Assembly: GCA_016801845.1 (NCBI GenBank)
Contig: CM028911.1
Location: forward strand, 2,340,885-2,404,884
DNA length: 64,000 nt
From: Polydactylus sextarius
Lineage: Eukaryota > Chordata > Actinopteri > Polynemidae
Direction of reading: 5' to 3'
Part shown: positions 1-11,084 of the stretch, in pieces
Layout: each line of letters begins with the position of its first letter
How positions within the stretch are numbered: the stretch's first letter is position 1
Translations under genes and position numbers: made by a program
The notes under the pieces: model-generated
Told to the model about the DNA's origin: nothing
The model's database searches: none
Seen by the model: only the letters and a program-made list of their open reading frames with translations

Positions 1-135
1 TTGGCTCTGACACTTTTACAAAGTAATGATCTGTGCTGAACATTTATTGTTAAGACGTGAGCTGAAGGCTAAATTGCAAAAGCAGTAAATAAAATGACAA
101 TGATAAATAAAAGAAAGTGTTTTTCACTGACTAAC

Positions 136-606
136 CAGTAACTTTGCTGGTGCTCTGGCTGTTGCCTGTCTCCACCCTCTCCCCAGTGTCCAGCAGCGTG
201 GACAGGCCGTCTGAAGGAGATGTGCTACCTTCTGTCAGGGCGTTACATTGGTTGTCCACATTAGGAAAACCTCCGATACTCTTCAGCTCCTCAAACCGAC
301 GGGCACACTGCAACATCACATCAGTGCTGTGATGTTATTTCTTATGAACAAGTCAGTCAGTATATAAATCATTGGTTGACTGTCATGGAAGAAAATGGAG
401 AAACGGGAAAGCAGATGGATGGAAACAGTCATAGTTACCCAACGTTCGAGTTACCTCCTTGGGAGTGAATCCTGGGACTAGCTTGGCTACGTTGTCCCAG
501 TTTATGGGCTGGGGGACTCCCCACAGAGAGCCCAGTACCATGTCCAAAACTAGGACGTTGTTGTCATAGGGAAAATTGTTGTTGTCTGAGCAGAAGCGGC
601 TCATCT
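136..606 (-). CDS. sanbr: SANBR (KIAA1841), SANT and BTB domain regulator of class switch recombination, 5' coding exons only
   Basis: Two coding exons are visible. The first is 455-606, with ATG at 604-602 two bases after a 'tatag' acceptor and a GAG|gtaac donor. The second is about 136-307, with acceptor 'ttgcag' and probable donor 'ctg|gttag'. They encode the N-terminal SANT/Myb-like segment: start MSRFCSDNNNF, then INWDNVAKLVPGFTPKE joined in frame to CARRFEELKS. This closely follows the start of mammalian SANBR (MSR..NNN, INWE..ARLVPG.TPKECAKRF.ELKS, then VDNQ.N). The BTB domain and the rest lie beyond base 1, so the gene is partial because of the window edge, not broken. SANBR is reported as a negative regulator of antibody class switching in mammals; its fish role is inferred. 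Directly downstream of pex13 in the same orientation, as in human. Confidence 0.9.
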
Positions 607-1456
607 CTATAGAAACACAGAGACAAGAAAGTCAATAATGAATGCATTTATCTGCCTGATCCACATACAAATTGGAGCTGAAATAACTGGAAGGAGGATA
701 GAAAATTAATTGGCAACCACCTCGATAGTGACTACATCATTTTTAAAACAGGATTGCTGCAAAGTCTCTGGCTCCAGCTTCTCAAGTGAGAGGATTAGAT
801 GTTTTTCTTTGACTTATGTGATAATTAAATGGTTGTTTTAAGTTTTTGAACAAAACAGAGAAGCCTTTTCTTCACTTTCTGACATTTCATTGCCCAGATC
901 ATAATTTATACTTTAAAAAATACCTAACATGTCAATATATATGATACTAGTAGCTAGTCGCAGCTCTTATTCAAATAATTCTTGTATTTTTTACAGATTT
1001 GTCATTTGTTTCATTTGTTACACTAATTTCAGCAAGTTTCCACAAAGTTTAATCATGTCTCTATCATGATTCCTAACCATATCATTTATTTCAGATTAAT
1101 CTAAACTGTATTTGATTTTTAATTTTGTTGTGACTGATTGTGTCATGCGTCACTCACTAGAATTCAAAGTTTATAGTTTTATTTTTTAATAAGTAATTAA
1201 ATCATGAGCCACTATACATCCTCAAGACTCTGCAGCATCACTCTCTGACATGATGTTGTCAATCAAGGATGAAGGAGCAGACTTGTAGCATTTCTACATA
1301 TATTTGCTGATAGAGGTATTCTTCAGTAGTGTCATACAGAGTAGAGATGCTAACGCAGGCCGAGTCCCTCTGTCCTGCAACATCAGCTGCTTTTAGGTCA
1401 AATTCAACCAACCGCACATGTCAAATACCATCAATGATTAAATATCGTTGACTTAC
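607..1456 (-). other. sanbr intron 1 (AT-rich)
   Basis: AT-rich sequence between the first coding exon of sanbr and a possible 5' UTR exon. No coding signal, tRNA-like element or clear repeat was seen on either strand. Confidence 0.4.
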
Positions 1457-1640
1457 TTATGTGTTGTCAGGGATGTTCCTCCCCGCCGTCTCATACAGTA
1501 GATTAAACCGGTGCCTGTGTTATTGTCATTGTGTGTGTGGATGATGGTGATGCTGCGGTCTTCTCCTACCGGCTAACTGCTTCCATTGCTAGCTAACTTT
1601 GCGGGACAAGATCTGAGGCGTTCAAGTACTCCTCGTAAAA
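1457..1640 (-). promoter_or_regulatory. sanbr: Candidate 5' UTR exon and promoter of sanbr
   Basis: On the minus strand a strong donor (gtaagt, 1456-1451) follows a somewhat GC-richer stretch that would make a non-coding first exon feeding the 'tatag' acceptor upstream of the ATG exon. No TATA box was recognised. This rests on one donor and base composition only. Confidence 0.3.
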
Positions 1641-2260
1641 GTCCGTTTCACAAGCCCTCAACATGCGTCACATCGCTCGTTTATATGAATAGGTTTTGCA
1701 TAAATATTGCAAGCAGCTATGCAATACATGCTGTATGATATTTACAAAATTAATGATTTGGACTCCACACACATGTCGAACTAGTATTTACTAAGTCACG
1801 AATGCATCATCAAGCTGTTACCTATCTTATGTATCTAATTTATTATTTCGACAGACCTTCAATGCACCATTTGCGTCAATAAACTAGCATACCAGCTAGC
1901 TGTGTCAGAACGCACTATTAATTAAGTGTTTTTAAAATTTCCAGACCTATTAGCGCAGAAAATATTTTATCGACAGGCTGCAATTTCAAAACACAAACTC
2001 GGTGTGTAAGTCTCGACATAAGTTTTGCAGAAATAAACGCTTTAAAAATGGTTCCGTCCGTGTCTACAGCAGTAGCTGGTCGCAGCTGTCGCACTGCAGC
2101 AGGTTTGGTTTTCTGTTGCTAGGAGACAGCGGTCGTAAATCTACTGTTTCTGCCATAAATCCCCCTTAAAACAAAATAAAATTGTTCAATGTTTAATTCT
2201 TGCTATATGTTTATATGTGTGTTTATGTATTATATAAAATAATGGACATGACCATTTTGA
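1641..2260. other. Short spacer between sanbr 5' end and pex13 3' end
   Basis: About 0.6 kb of AT-rich sequence with a few CpGs near 2030-2110, likely promoter-proximal for sanbr. No ORF or repeat family recognised. Confidence 0.3.
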
Positions 2261-2266
2261 AAAATA

Positions 2267-2308
2267 TTTATTGTCAAAATAATTATATTAAATATTTACA
2301 AATTTATT
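2267..2308 (-). terminator. pex13: Candidate polyadenylation signals of pex13
   Basis: Two minus-strand AATAAA hexamers (plus 'tttatt' at 2267-2272 and 2303-2308) lie about 0.6 kb downstream of the pex13 stop codon. They would give a 3' UTR of about 0.6 kb and end the transcript just before the sanbr 5' region. Inference from hexamers only. Confidence 0.35.
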
Positions 2309-2881
2309 TCCTGTGAACTGTTTCCTGAAAATGTGCAAAATTAGACCCGTTCTCTTGAATAAATCCAATCCCATTTAGTTTCACAAGGACAATACAGGCC
2401 CAACACCAAACACAAGGTTATATGATTACAGAATTCACCTTAACACCTGGGCTTTGCTCTTATACGGTCATACAGGTGATAAATCAGAGCACGTCATTAA
2501 CTATATATATTAACATACATGGAAATAACTACAGTTATTGAACAATCTCAGGTCATTATATTTTAGGAACGGCAGTGTAGCATACGGAGAGGATACACAC
2601 ACATACCTTATTTCTTACACAAGCTCTGACTAGACAAATGTAAAGCTCCTGATTTCAAACTCCAGCTCTAAACAGAATATAACATAATGAGAAGGTCCAG
2701 ACAGAGTTAAATGATTCAAAACATTAGAAATGAGTCTAGAAACTACTCAATAAGGTCCATGGTGTCGGCTCAATATATCTACTGTCAGCTGTTAATTAGT
2801 CAAACTTCAGAGTTAAACATTGCAAACAAGTTCTGAGCACGCGCAGTTCTGCATGCAGTGATACATATACATAAACAAACA

Positions 2882-5800
2882 TCACAGGTCTGTCTTGTCA
2901 GGGATGTTTAGCACTGTGCTGGTGTTGTACAGTGACTCTAGCAGCTGCTCTGAGGAAGCCGATGTGGAGGCTGAAGCCAGGCCTGGGGTAACTCTTTGTG
3001 CAGGATCAGGTTGTGGGTGTGCAGCTGAGGTTGTCTGTGTGGGCTGCGTGTTCCCCTGCTGGATCTGAGAAAGCCTCTCCACCTCTGCATGCTTACGGCC
3101 TCTCCTCTTACCAAGGACCTTGACATAGTTGGCTGGGACGAGCCCTGTGGTTTGACCGTCCACACTAGCCAGCAGCCAGCCGCGCACCCGGGGCTGTTGC
3201 TCTACATGCGGGAGAGAAAAAAAACAAAATATGGAGGAACATTTGATCAATCTTAGTTAATCAGAGAGACTATGCCTTTCTATTAGTGTGTTGTTGTTTT
3301 CCTCTATTGTTGATAGTTTGATGATGAAAGCTTTAAAACTGCTGTTTAACTGCTATCTTCACATTGTCCATGACGCAAACCCATGATCTGGAAACATCAT
3401 TTAGTTAAGTAAACTGTTCTTTGTACTTATAGATTATGAACACATTTATCATTAAATTATGTAATAATAAAATGAAGGACAATTTCCACCTATGAAACAA
3501 TATAACGTTACAACAGCACCCAACACATGAAAGGTAAACATTAAAAACACACAATAATGATAAACACTGTCAATTAAATCATGCATAGGAAGTCACCATG
3601 TCATTGTATATATATATTGTCACTGTGCATTACAAAACAGAAATCTATCAAAATTATCAATCAAATATGGTTCAGACACTTGAAGGCCTGAACATTTACT
3701 GTTTAACAATATATAACTTTTATTGTTCAAAAGTACTAACAGTAACAACACAAATATGTATGAATATAGTAGATTAATCCGTTCAACAACATTGCTGTAA
3801 AATGTCTTCACTAATTTGCAACATAGAACATAAAGACAGTTCACCCACAATGTTACAGTATTTTTCTGTGAGGGCAGAAAATAAAAGCCAGCAGTTATTA
3901 AAGATCTCTTACCTTTAGGGGCAAGGTTGAGCATGTCTCCTGCCCGGACTGAAATCTCCTCCTCTGATGCAGCAGAAAAGTCGTACTCTGCTCTGGCTAC
4001 GACATGGTCATCTTCACCGCTGGCCCAGTTAGTGGCTAAATAAAGAAACAGAACATTTTTAATTGTTACAGTTGAGTTTTAAAGCCTGAATATGTAATAC
4101 TATAATGATAAAACGTACACAGCCTTCTTCTTTTCACTGATTTATACTCTGTTATAACACATGAACAGAGTCTATGTCTTCATTCTATGTAACGGGTATT
4201 CATCATACCGCACTCATCTGCAAGGTCTTTAGTTTTGAATGTACAATGTGGGAGCTGCTGATGTTATGTACAAACAACGTTACAAAAATGTTGTTACAGG
4301 CTTGATGCAGATTTTGTATAGAAAAGTATATAAAATATAACTACACAAACAAAATCAAATATACTGCAAGTCTCACCATTTTCCTCTGACTGAGGGCTGG
4401 AGCTCAGCAGTTTCCAGATGAGGTAGGGTCCCCCCAAGACGACAGCAAAAAATAGAAAGATTGGCCAGGATTTGACAGTCTGATCATCCACCCCTGTGGC
4501 CCCTGTACTAGTGGCCAGGGCATCAGTCGCACTGTCTGCCCATAAGTCCTCAACTTCAGTGTCTGATCTGCGCCCCAGCAGCCTCTGTAACCGTCGGTAG
4601 AGGTAGCGCAAGGTGCGTACCAGAGCAAAGGCAGACAGGACTCGGGTGAGGTGTGATCGCAGCCGTGTGAGGTGGTTAGCTACGTCCAGCACAGCACGAA
4701 AACTGTTATAGACAGCGGAGAAGGTGGCATCCAGCATCATGCTGACTGAGGCAAAGGCCTGGACGATGCTCTCTATGGACTGGAAGGCACCACGACTGCT
4801 CTCCTCCGCCTGCTGCACGAACCGACTGGGGGCTACTTCTTCCATGTGGTTGACGTGGTTGAAGCGGCTGTACCCTCCCAGGCCGTAGCCAGCAGCACCA
4901 CCATAGCTGTAGGGGCTGTAGCCTCCATAAATAGAGCTCCCATAGGGGCTGTAAGAGGAGGTGAAAGAACTGTAGGATGGACGGTAGGATTGCTGGACCG
5001 GACGAGGGGGCACTGGTGGCGCCATTCTGGTCAGGACAGGAGGGCCGACAGAGGTGGAGGGGCCTGCAGTTGGTACAAAATCTGACGACCTATAGAGAAG
5101 ACAAAGCGTTAAACATAATTATGTTTTATTGTTACAGGAGAGTATGGAGGATATTTATTAACCTGATATTGAACTAAAAGTACAGTAGTCAGATTAATAA
5201 TTGTATGTCAATACATGTATTTAAAACTCAACAATCTTACACCCTGAAAATAAAATTCCTGAAACTTTATCAAAGGCTGATTGGGACTTATTGGTATTAA
5301 TCAGCCTTTATTTGTCACATGTATAGTTATACTCATACAACACGCAGTTAAATGTACCCAGACCTACCCCCACCTCCTCCTGGCCCTCCCAGGACTGTGA
5401 ACTCAAATTATTTGAGTAAAGTCAATAGATCACATCAGTATGTTAAGCAGATGGTGAGTAGAGTAACATATATAAAGTGTTATTTTACAATATCATACTG
5501 ACAGCTGTCAGTAAGCATGAATGTTTATTTACTATTATTATAAAGCTTCACTTGTTGCACTTTGTTCTATGACGAAACACAACAAGCTCAGTCAACGGAG
5601 ACACTGTTTGTACCTTGACAGGACACATGACAGGGCCTGGTTGGGCCTCGCTAGTAGCTCCTCAATTATATTTAAATTCCACAGTTTTGGCTGACCACTT
5701 AGATGAATTGGTAATTTGATCAACTGGCATTTACTCAACTGTTTGAGTGCTAATAATAATTACTATTTGCTACAGTGTCTGTTTACGTCTGTTTTCTAGT

Positions 5801-5925
5801 GCAACAACATTAGCATTAGCTAGCTAGTAGCAGCCCCGCAGCTAGCTGTAGCCGGTAAACAGCCCTTAAGATGACGAGCTAACGCGGCTAAAGCGCGTTT
5901 ACCTGTAATTCACAGGTGCACTCAT
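2882..5925 (-). CDS. pex13: Peroxin-13, peroxisomal membrane docking factor
   Basis: Four coding exons: 5903-5925, 4377-5089, 3913-4035 and 2882-3201, phases matching throughout, giving about 392 residues (human 403). The start is ATG at 5925: the short exon (M-S-A-P-V-N-Y) splices in frame into the large exon, so the first ATG inside that exon (5025) is internal. Order of features: Pro-rich N-terminus; Tyr/Gly/Ser-rich stretch (YSPYGSSIYGGYSPYSYGG); conserved SRFVQQAEESSRGAFQSIES; Arg-rich YLYRRLQRLLGRR; membrane segment WPIFLFFAVVLGGPYLIWKL; and an SH3 domain from AEYDF to GLVPANYVKVLG, split by the last intron. PEX13 forms the docking/translocation complex with PEX14 and binds PEX5/PEX7 to import matrix proteins. 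The tail after the SH3 domain (ending PDKTDL) is weakly conserved. Introns of 0.81, 0.34 and 0.71 kb show nothing else. Confidence 0.96.
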
Positions 5926-6400
5926 GGTCCCTGGGATGCGTCTTTCCCACGGCTTTAGTGGGGGCTGTGAATCCATCGTTAAATCTGACCACCCCCCCAA
6001 AAAAAGTATAGAAATATCACAGGTCCTGTCCCCTCTGACTGTTACTCCTGATGCCTTCCGGTTACACCTCGTAATTTCCTGCTTCTCATTATATCAACTA
6101 TACGAGCATGGGGGGTGGATTTGGGCAACGAGAGACGTTAAATAATATTAGATTTTCTGGGCATATATTTTTTTTGTATGTTATATGTTTAGCAAAGGCT
6201 TCCGTGATATTTATCTCCAAAAGATACGATGGAATTTCCAATTTTCCAAAGCATTTCCGCAATCGAAATATTCGGACAGTCCCTAAAGGCGCCAACAGAC
6301 CGGAACGACTGGTGTAAATCGATGAGGATGTAAATCTACCTAAAACAACACTCACTGTTAAATGCAGCTTTTTTAGTTATATTTTGTCATAGAAATCAAT
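5926..6400 (-). promoter_or_regulatory. pex13: pex13 5' flank
   Basis: Sequence immediately upstream of the pex13 ATG, including a short C-run near 5990. In mammals PUS10 diverges from here, but no PUS10-like exon is readable on the plus strand. No TATA box was identified. Confidence 0.3.
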
Positions 6401-7716
6401 TGAAAAATCCTGTATGATTTTCACAGAATTTGATCATTATGATCAGGGTCGTAAAAACAAAAAGTCCATCTCTGTCCAGCAGGGGCCGATATAGCTGTAA
6501 AATCAAAATCCTACTATTTTACTGCAACAAGACTGATACAGATAAAAGGGAATTTCCCTGCGTGTGTATTGTGGTCTAACAAAGAATGCAGATTTTTTTC
6601 ATTAATATGTCCCATCCAGTCACCTTTAAAACACCTCTTTATAAATATAAATAGAGATTTGGCTTCAAATAAAGATGCAGACACTCTTCTGAACTAGTGC
6701 ATTTATCATATACGCGCCCAACCTGCACCAGGAAGTTCATGTATGAAATATGAGCTGGATGAAGTGAATACTGTTAAATTCTTCACTCTGGTGTCTTCAT
6801 GACAGGATGACACTACTTAATTCACAAGTTTTCTTCTATTAACACTTAATTATAAGGTGCTATAAGCTGCAGTTTATTCACTGGAAATCCATTCTGAGAA
6901 AGTTTTACATATTTCACACTTAGTGAAATAAAACTAGTTCTACTAACACAAACTAGTTCAGTCATTTCACATTGAGTCGATAGGTGATGTTTTTGCTAAG
7001 CAAAATCCAAATAAGCATAAATGTAGCATAGATATAAAATTAAGTTGAGCACTATCTCTTTCTTACACCAAGTGTCACTGTATTGATGACGTGGCAGCTC
7101 TGATTTCAACCAGATTATTGGATTCCCCTTCAGTTGTTCAGTTAGTGCTATAGTAAAGGTTTTGCGTGGAGGGGGCGGCTTTTTAAGCGTGAGGTGAGCT
7201 GTTCTTGACAGCGCAGGAGTTTATGTTGTGGTTTTAGGAGGGAGTCCTGTGATGTCAAGTGCTGTGTATGTGTGTGTGCGGGGGTGTGGTGAGTTGTTAC
7301 ATTTGTTACATTCGTCAGAGAATAGGATAACCGTATATACCGTGTCATGTTACAGTGTAGGTGAGAGTGTGTGAGGCTGCCGTCACGACGGAGTCAAAAA
7401 ACTATCGCGGTGTGTGGGATGATGCGTTAGCTGCTGTTGGTCCTGGTATTTATTGTTTTTTATGCTGCACTTATGACCTTTTTGAGCCTGATTATAAATG
7501 AAGGTCAAAGATAACACCGTTTTTAAAAAATGAACTTTACACATGGTCAAAGGTAGGAGGACACCCAAACATCTGCAGCTGCAGAGGCTCGAACCTCGCT
7601 GCAGGAATTTTCGATGTTCTCGTTCACTGTGAAAGGGCAAGATTGAGTTTTAGCCCATGGCTCTGTGCAGGACAGTCAAGTTCTTCAAAATAAAACCTGA
7701 AAACCAATTTATTTAT

Positions 7717-7749
7717 TTATTTATTGACCTGGCACAGGTCAATAAATAA
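7717..7749. repeat. Perfect inverted repeat, 15-bp arms, 3-bp loop
   Basis: Arm ttatttattgacctg (7717-7731), spacer gca, then the exact reverse complement caggtcaataaataa (7735-7749). The left arm merges into a (ttta)n run. It may be a relic of a microsatellite or of a transposon end. Confidence 0.8.
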
Positions 7750-8730
7750 GGGTCATTAGATAAGGTCTTTTTTTTTATTTGCTCCACCGTCTGGGGAATT
7801 TGCATTGCTATGGCAATAAATAATAAGTATCAATAAAGAAAAGGCAAATAAAAACTCTTGCTTGAACTTGATTCTCTAACCCTAACATGACTGTCGAGTA
7901 AGAAACACATTTAAGTGGTTATAAGGTGTTTAACAAGAGGATATTCACAAGTACAATATTTTTAGAAAGTATCTTTAGGTAGTATTTAGGAACATAGCAA
8001 GTGAATTTTCCCCATGAAACAGAGGTATAAAGTGATATAAAGTAAAGTGTATATGGACATATGTTTATGTTGATTCATGTTAAGACAAAATGATACATAG
8101 AAATTGGACACGATCTAATCTCCTCGGTTGTGAACGAACAGGAAAACCGCCAAAAAATGAAGATGCGGCAAAAGACTCTCACTGTATTCTCTCTAAGATT
8201 ATATCTTTTATTACCAACACTTTTTCACAGAGAGCAGAAAAGAAAATATTTCTGGGGCTGCCAAAAATTTACCATGTTTCTTCCTGTGTTTGTATAGACA
8301 CAATAGGTGGCAATGACAAAAGACTGTCTGTCACTATAAAACAGTTCAAACAATCCCTAAGTTTCCCCTCGATACCATAAATCTCTTTCTGTTCACATCA
8401 AATTTATCACCCTCATCCAGCCAGTCTCATGACTTCCCTCTAAAGCAGCATTCCAACACTTGCTCTGAAATTCCAGTGTTTCTACGCAGATACATGCTGT
8501 GTTTTTAGCGGGCAGCACGTTGGACTGACCTGAATGTGACGCTGTTATTTTTCACAACACGTTAGTTCCCCATTTTCTCTCTGTGCTGTGAAACAGTTAT
8601 TGCACAAAACATATGCAGGACGTGACAGAGGGGAAGATGGAGGCTCGCACAAAAGTGGAACTGTCAAGTGAAAAATGTTGCTGGAACATACAGAGCCTAG
8701 TGTGTCATATGTTGGCAGTAATGGACATAA

Positions 8731-9275
8731 TCTAGTTCTGTTCTCTGAATTATAAATGTAAAAAAAAACGTCAGACTGCTGTTCACTTTAAGGACTGAGT
8801 TTAAAAAAGACATGAGTGTGAAGGCCACATTAGCTGTAAAACCACAGTCTATGTTTGGGGAGGGACATCTCGACTGAGCTTCTCTATTTGTTTTAATGTT
8901 TGTCATATGGTCACTACTTTGCATACATTTAACACCAATTCAATTATGAAGATGTTGGTACCTCAGGTTCCTAGCCCACAGTCCACTGAAAGGTCATTTT
9001 CTTCCTTTTTCTGTCACTTCACCTGCAATTATCCAGTAAATGTTAAAGGATGTTAAGGGATAAATGGAGTTTATCATGCAATAAAACCATCAAGCGTTAA
9101 GGGGGCAGCTGCAGCTCAGGAAGAAGAGCGGAGGTTCGATTCTTGTCTCGAGTTCTGTTCTCTGAGTTGCGAATATGAAGAGGAGAACTGCTGAGACTAT
9201 GATGACTGAGGCTACTGACGCTACTTTAGTAAAACCACAGTCTATATTTGAGGGTGGGCATCGAGACCAGAGTAA
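8731..9275 (+). repeat. Diverged direct repeat pair
   Basis: Two blocks in 8731-8880 and 9150-9275 share 'agttctgttctctga' and 'taaaaccacagtctat' followed by a similar purine-rich stretch ending near 'gact/gacc'. They are about 0.4 kb apart in direct orientation. An old local duplication or two copies of one unidentified repeat. Confidence 0.55.
9098..9145 (+). repeat. tRNA-like SINE head remnant
   Basis: The string 'gctcaggaagaagagcgg' followed by 'ggttcgattc' resembles the A-box and B-box of tRNA-derived SINE heads common in fish (gctcagga.gtagagc ... ggttcgatcc). The part between the boxes is too short to fold as a tRNA, so a SINE remnant is the better call. Confidence 0.5.
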
Positions 9276-9714
9276 CGAATAAACAAATATTGTACTTTTT
9301 ACATTTCTATCAAGGCTCTTGTTACTTGTTACTTGTGGATGTTTTTTTTTCTGGTGAAGCCTTTCAGTGATCAGTCAGATTATGTCATCTCTGTAGACTG
9401 TAACTATAAAATAACAAGTCAGGTCAGATTATTGCAATAACAAATGATTTAATGACTGGTTTTCTGTCAGTTCAGTTGTGCTTTCTTCTGTAACATGCTA
9501 CCAATTCCTTATTCTGCAGGTTGTTTATCGTGGCAAAGAAAATTTACTTTTAAATTCTGTATACTGTAATCTAGTATTTTCAAGTTTTTTCAGTACTTTA
9601 ACTTAACTAAAAACTTGGCTGTACGACTTCCATTGCATCAGAGTAACATTTGAACACCAATGGTTAATATTTTAACTTTAGTAATGAAGTCACGTACTTC
9701 ATCCACTTCTGATC

Positions 9715-9935
9715 TAAACTGAGCTTGTCCACTCGCTGGCAGATGGTTTGATCCCTGTCTCCTCCCGGTCGTATTTAGGTCAGTCTGATGGTTAGTCCAT
9801 CAGAGGCAACTTGGAGGTATGTGTGCATTTGAATTTAGCTCCATATGTGGAAAAAGTGCATAGTGTATAGGTAGATGTGTAGTGTAAATGGGTGAATATC
9901 AACTGTATTGTAAAGTGCTTTGAGTTAAATATGGT
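9715..9935 (+). repeat. Second SINE-like copy with typical fish SINE tail
   Basis: Begins with a B-box-like 'ggtttgatccctgtctcctcc' region and ends with 'aatgggtgaat ... gtaaagtgctttgagt', the 3' pattern (gtaaagcgctttgag) shared by many teleost tRNA-derived SINEs. Family not assigned. Confidence 0.55.
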
Positions 9936-11044
9936 ACAGGTTTTTTTTTTGTTTGTTTTTGTCGGAATTTTCGGGTCCCTTGGATCTGCTTCTTTTTTTT
10001 TCAACACATCCCACTCAGTTTGGAGGTTCAGTCAACATCTTGGGCTCTTTGACTTGTTACTTGGGTCATTTTGGAGCAGTTTCTCGGAATCTGCAGATTG
10101 CATTATCCTGCTGGGCCTTCAGCTGGTCAGGAGATCATCCGTAGTTTTTACAGATTTTACATCCATTCACCTTAAATGTATACATTTCTATTGCATTAAA
10201 ACACTATATGTAAAAACAGAAGTCTGTATGTTGGATGTATGATGTCACATTTGACTTAAAGCCGCAACATTTCTAAAAACAATGGCACAACACCTTGTAA
10301 CACATGTATACACTGCTCTGGTCAAACATTCACAGTGAGAGCTTTGTGGGATTTTCCCTGCTCTGAAACATGAGTTAGGTCTTGCACGACGAGGCTTTTT
10401 GCAACTACGTATAAAGGTGCAACACCTATAATTAAAATGTGCTGCAGGAAGTTTGCAAATTGTAGGATCAGGGAAATTGTGCTCGAAGAATGGAAGTAAT
10501 AACTGTTCTGCTTCGTGTTTCATGATAGGAGAGGTGCCCTGGCTCAGAGATCTCATAGGTGGTAAAGATGACTGTATGTGGTTGTAACACTGTTTGGGCA
10601 TCGTTCCATGAACTGATTCAGAAGAAGCTTTGTGAATAATTTACACATGATCAGAGCTTTTTGGAGTCTGTTTTGTTCCTAATTACTATAATGCAAACTG
10701 ACGTGTGACAAAGTCCTTATCTGAGCGAAAATGAGACAAAAAAAACATGTTTATAGTTGTATGTATGGTTATATGTTGTAAAAAAGTTATATCTGATGAT
10801 AAAAAGTTTTAATCTAATTTGAATAAATCCATAAAATTCTATTTTATGGAATACCTCTATTGTTTCGTCAATGACTAAGTCTGCCCCGTGCGTGGTAACC
10901 TCAGTCTAATCTAATGAGGCAATCACACTTTCATGCAGGTGACCGGATGCCACTGGTGACAGCAACCATTTGCACTCAGAGCTCAGAGGAGGGTTTGCAA
11001 ACTTCAAAAGGAAGGGGAGCAAAGAGAAAGAGAGAAACAGAGAC

Positions 11045-11045
<1 letters not shown>

Positions 11046-11081
<36 letters not shown>
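11046..11081 (+). repeat. (GA)n microsatellite
   Basis: About 18 GA units inside a longer purine-only stretch (roughly 11020-11120). Confidence 0.95.

Positions 11082-11084
<3 letters not shown>

Noticed and set aside
4294..5025. Single-exon reading of pex13 starting at the ATG at 5025
   Set aside because: An upstream 23-nt exon with ATG at 5925 joins in frame through good splice sites, and the ORF extension past 4377 reads into an intron.
9098..9145. tRNA gene
   Set aside because: A- and B-box-like strings are present, but spacing is too short for a cloverleaf and no anticodon arm is visible; it fits a SINE remnant.
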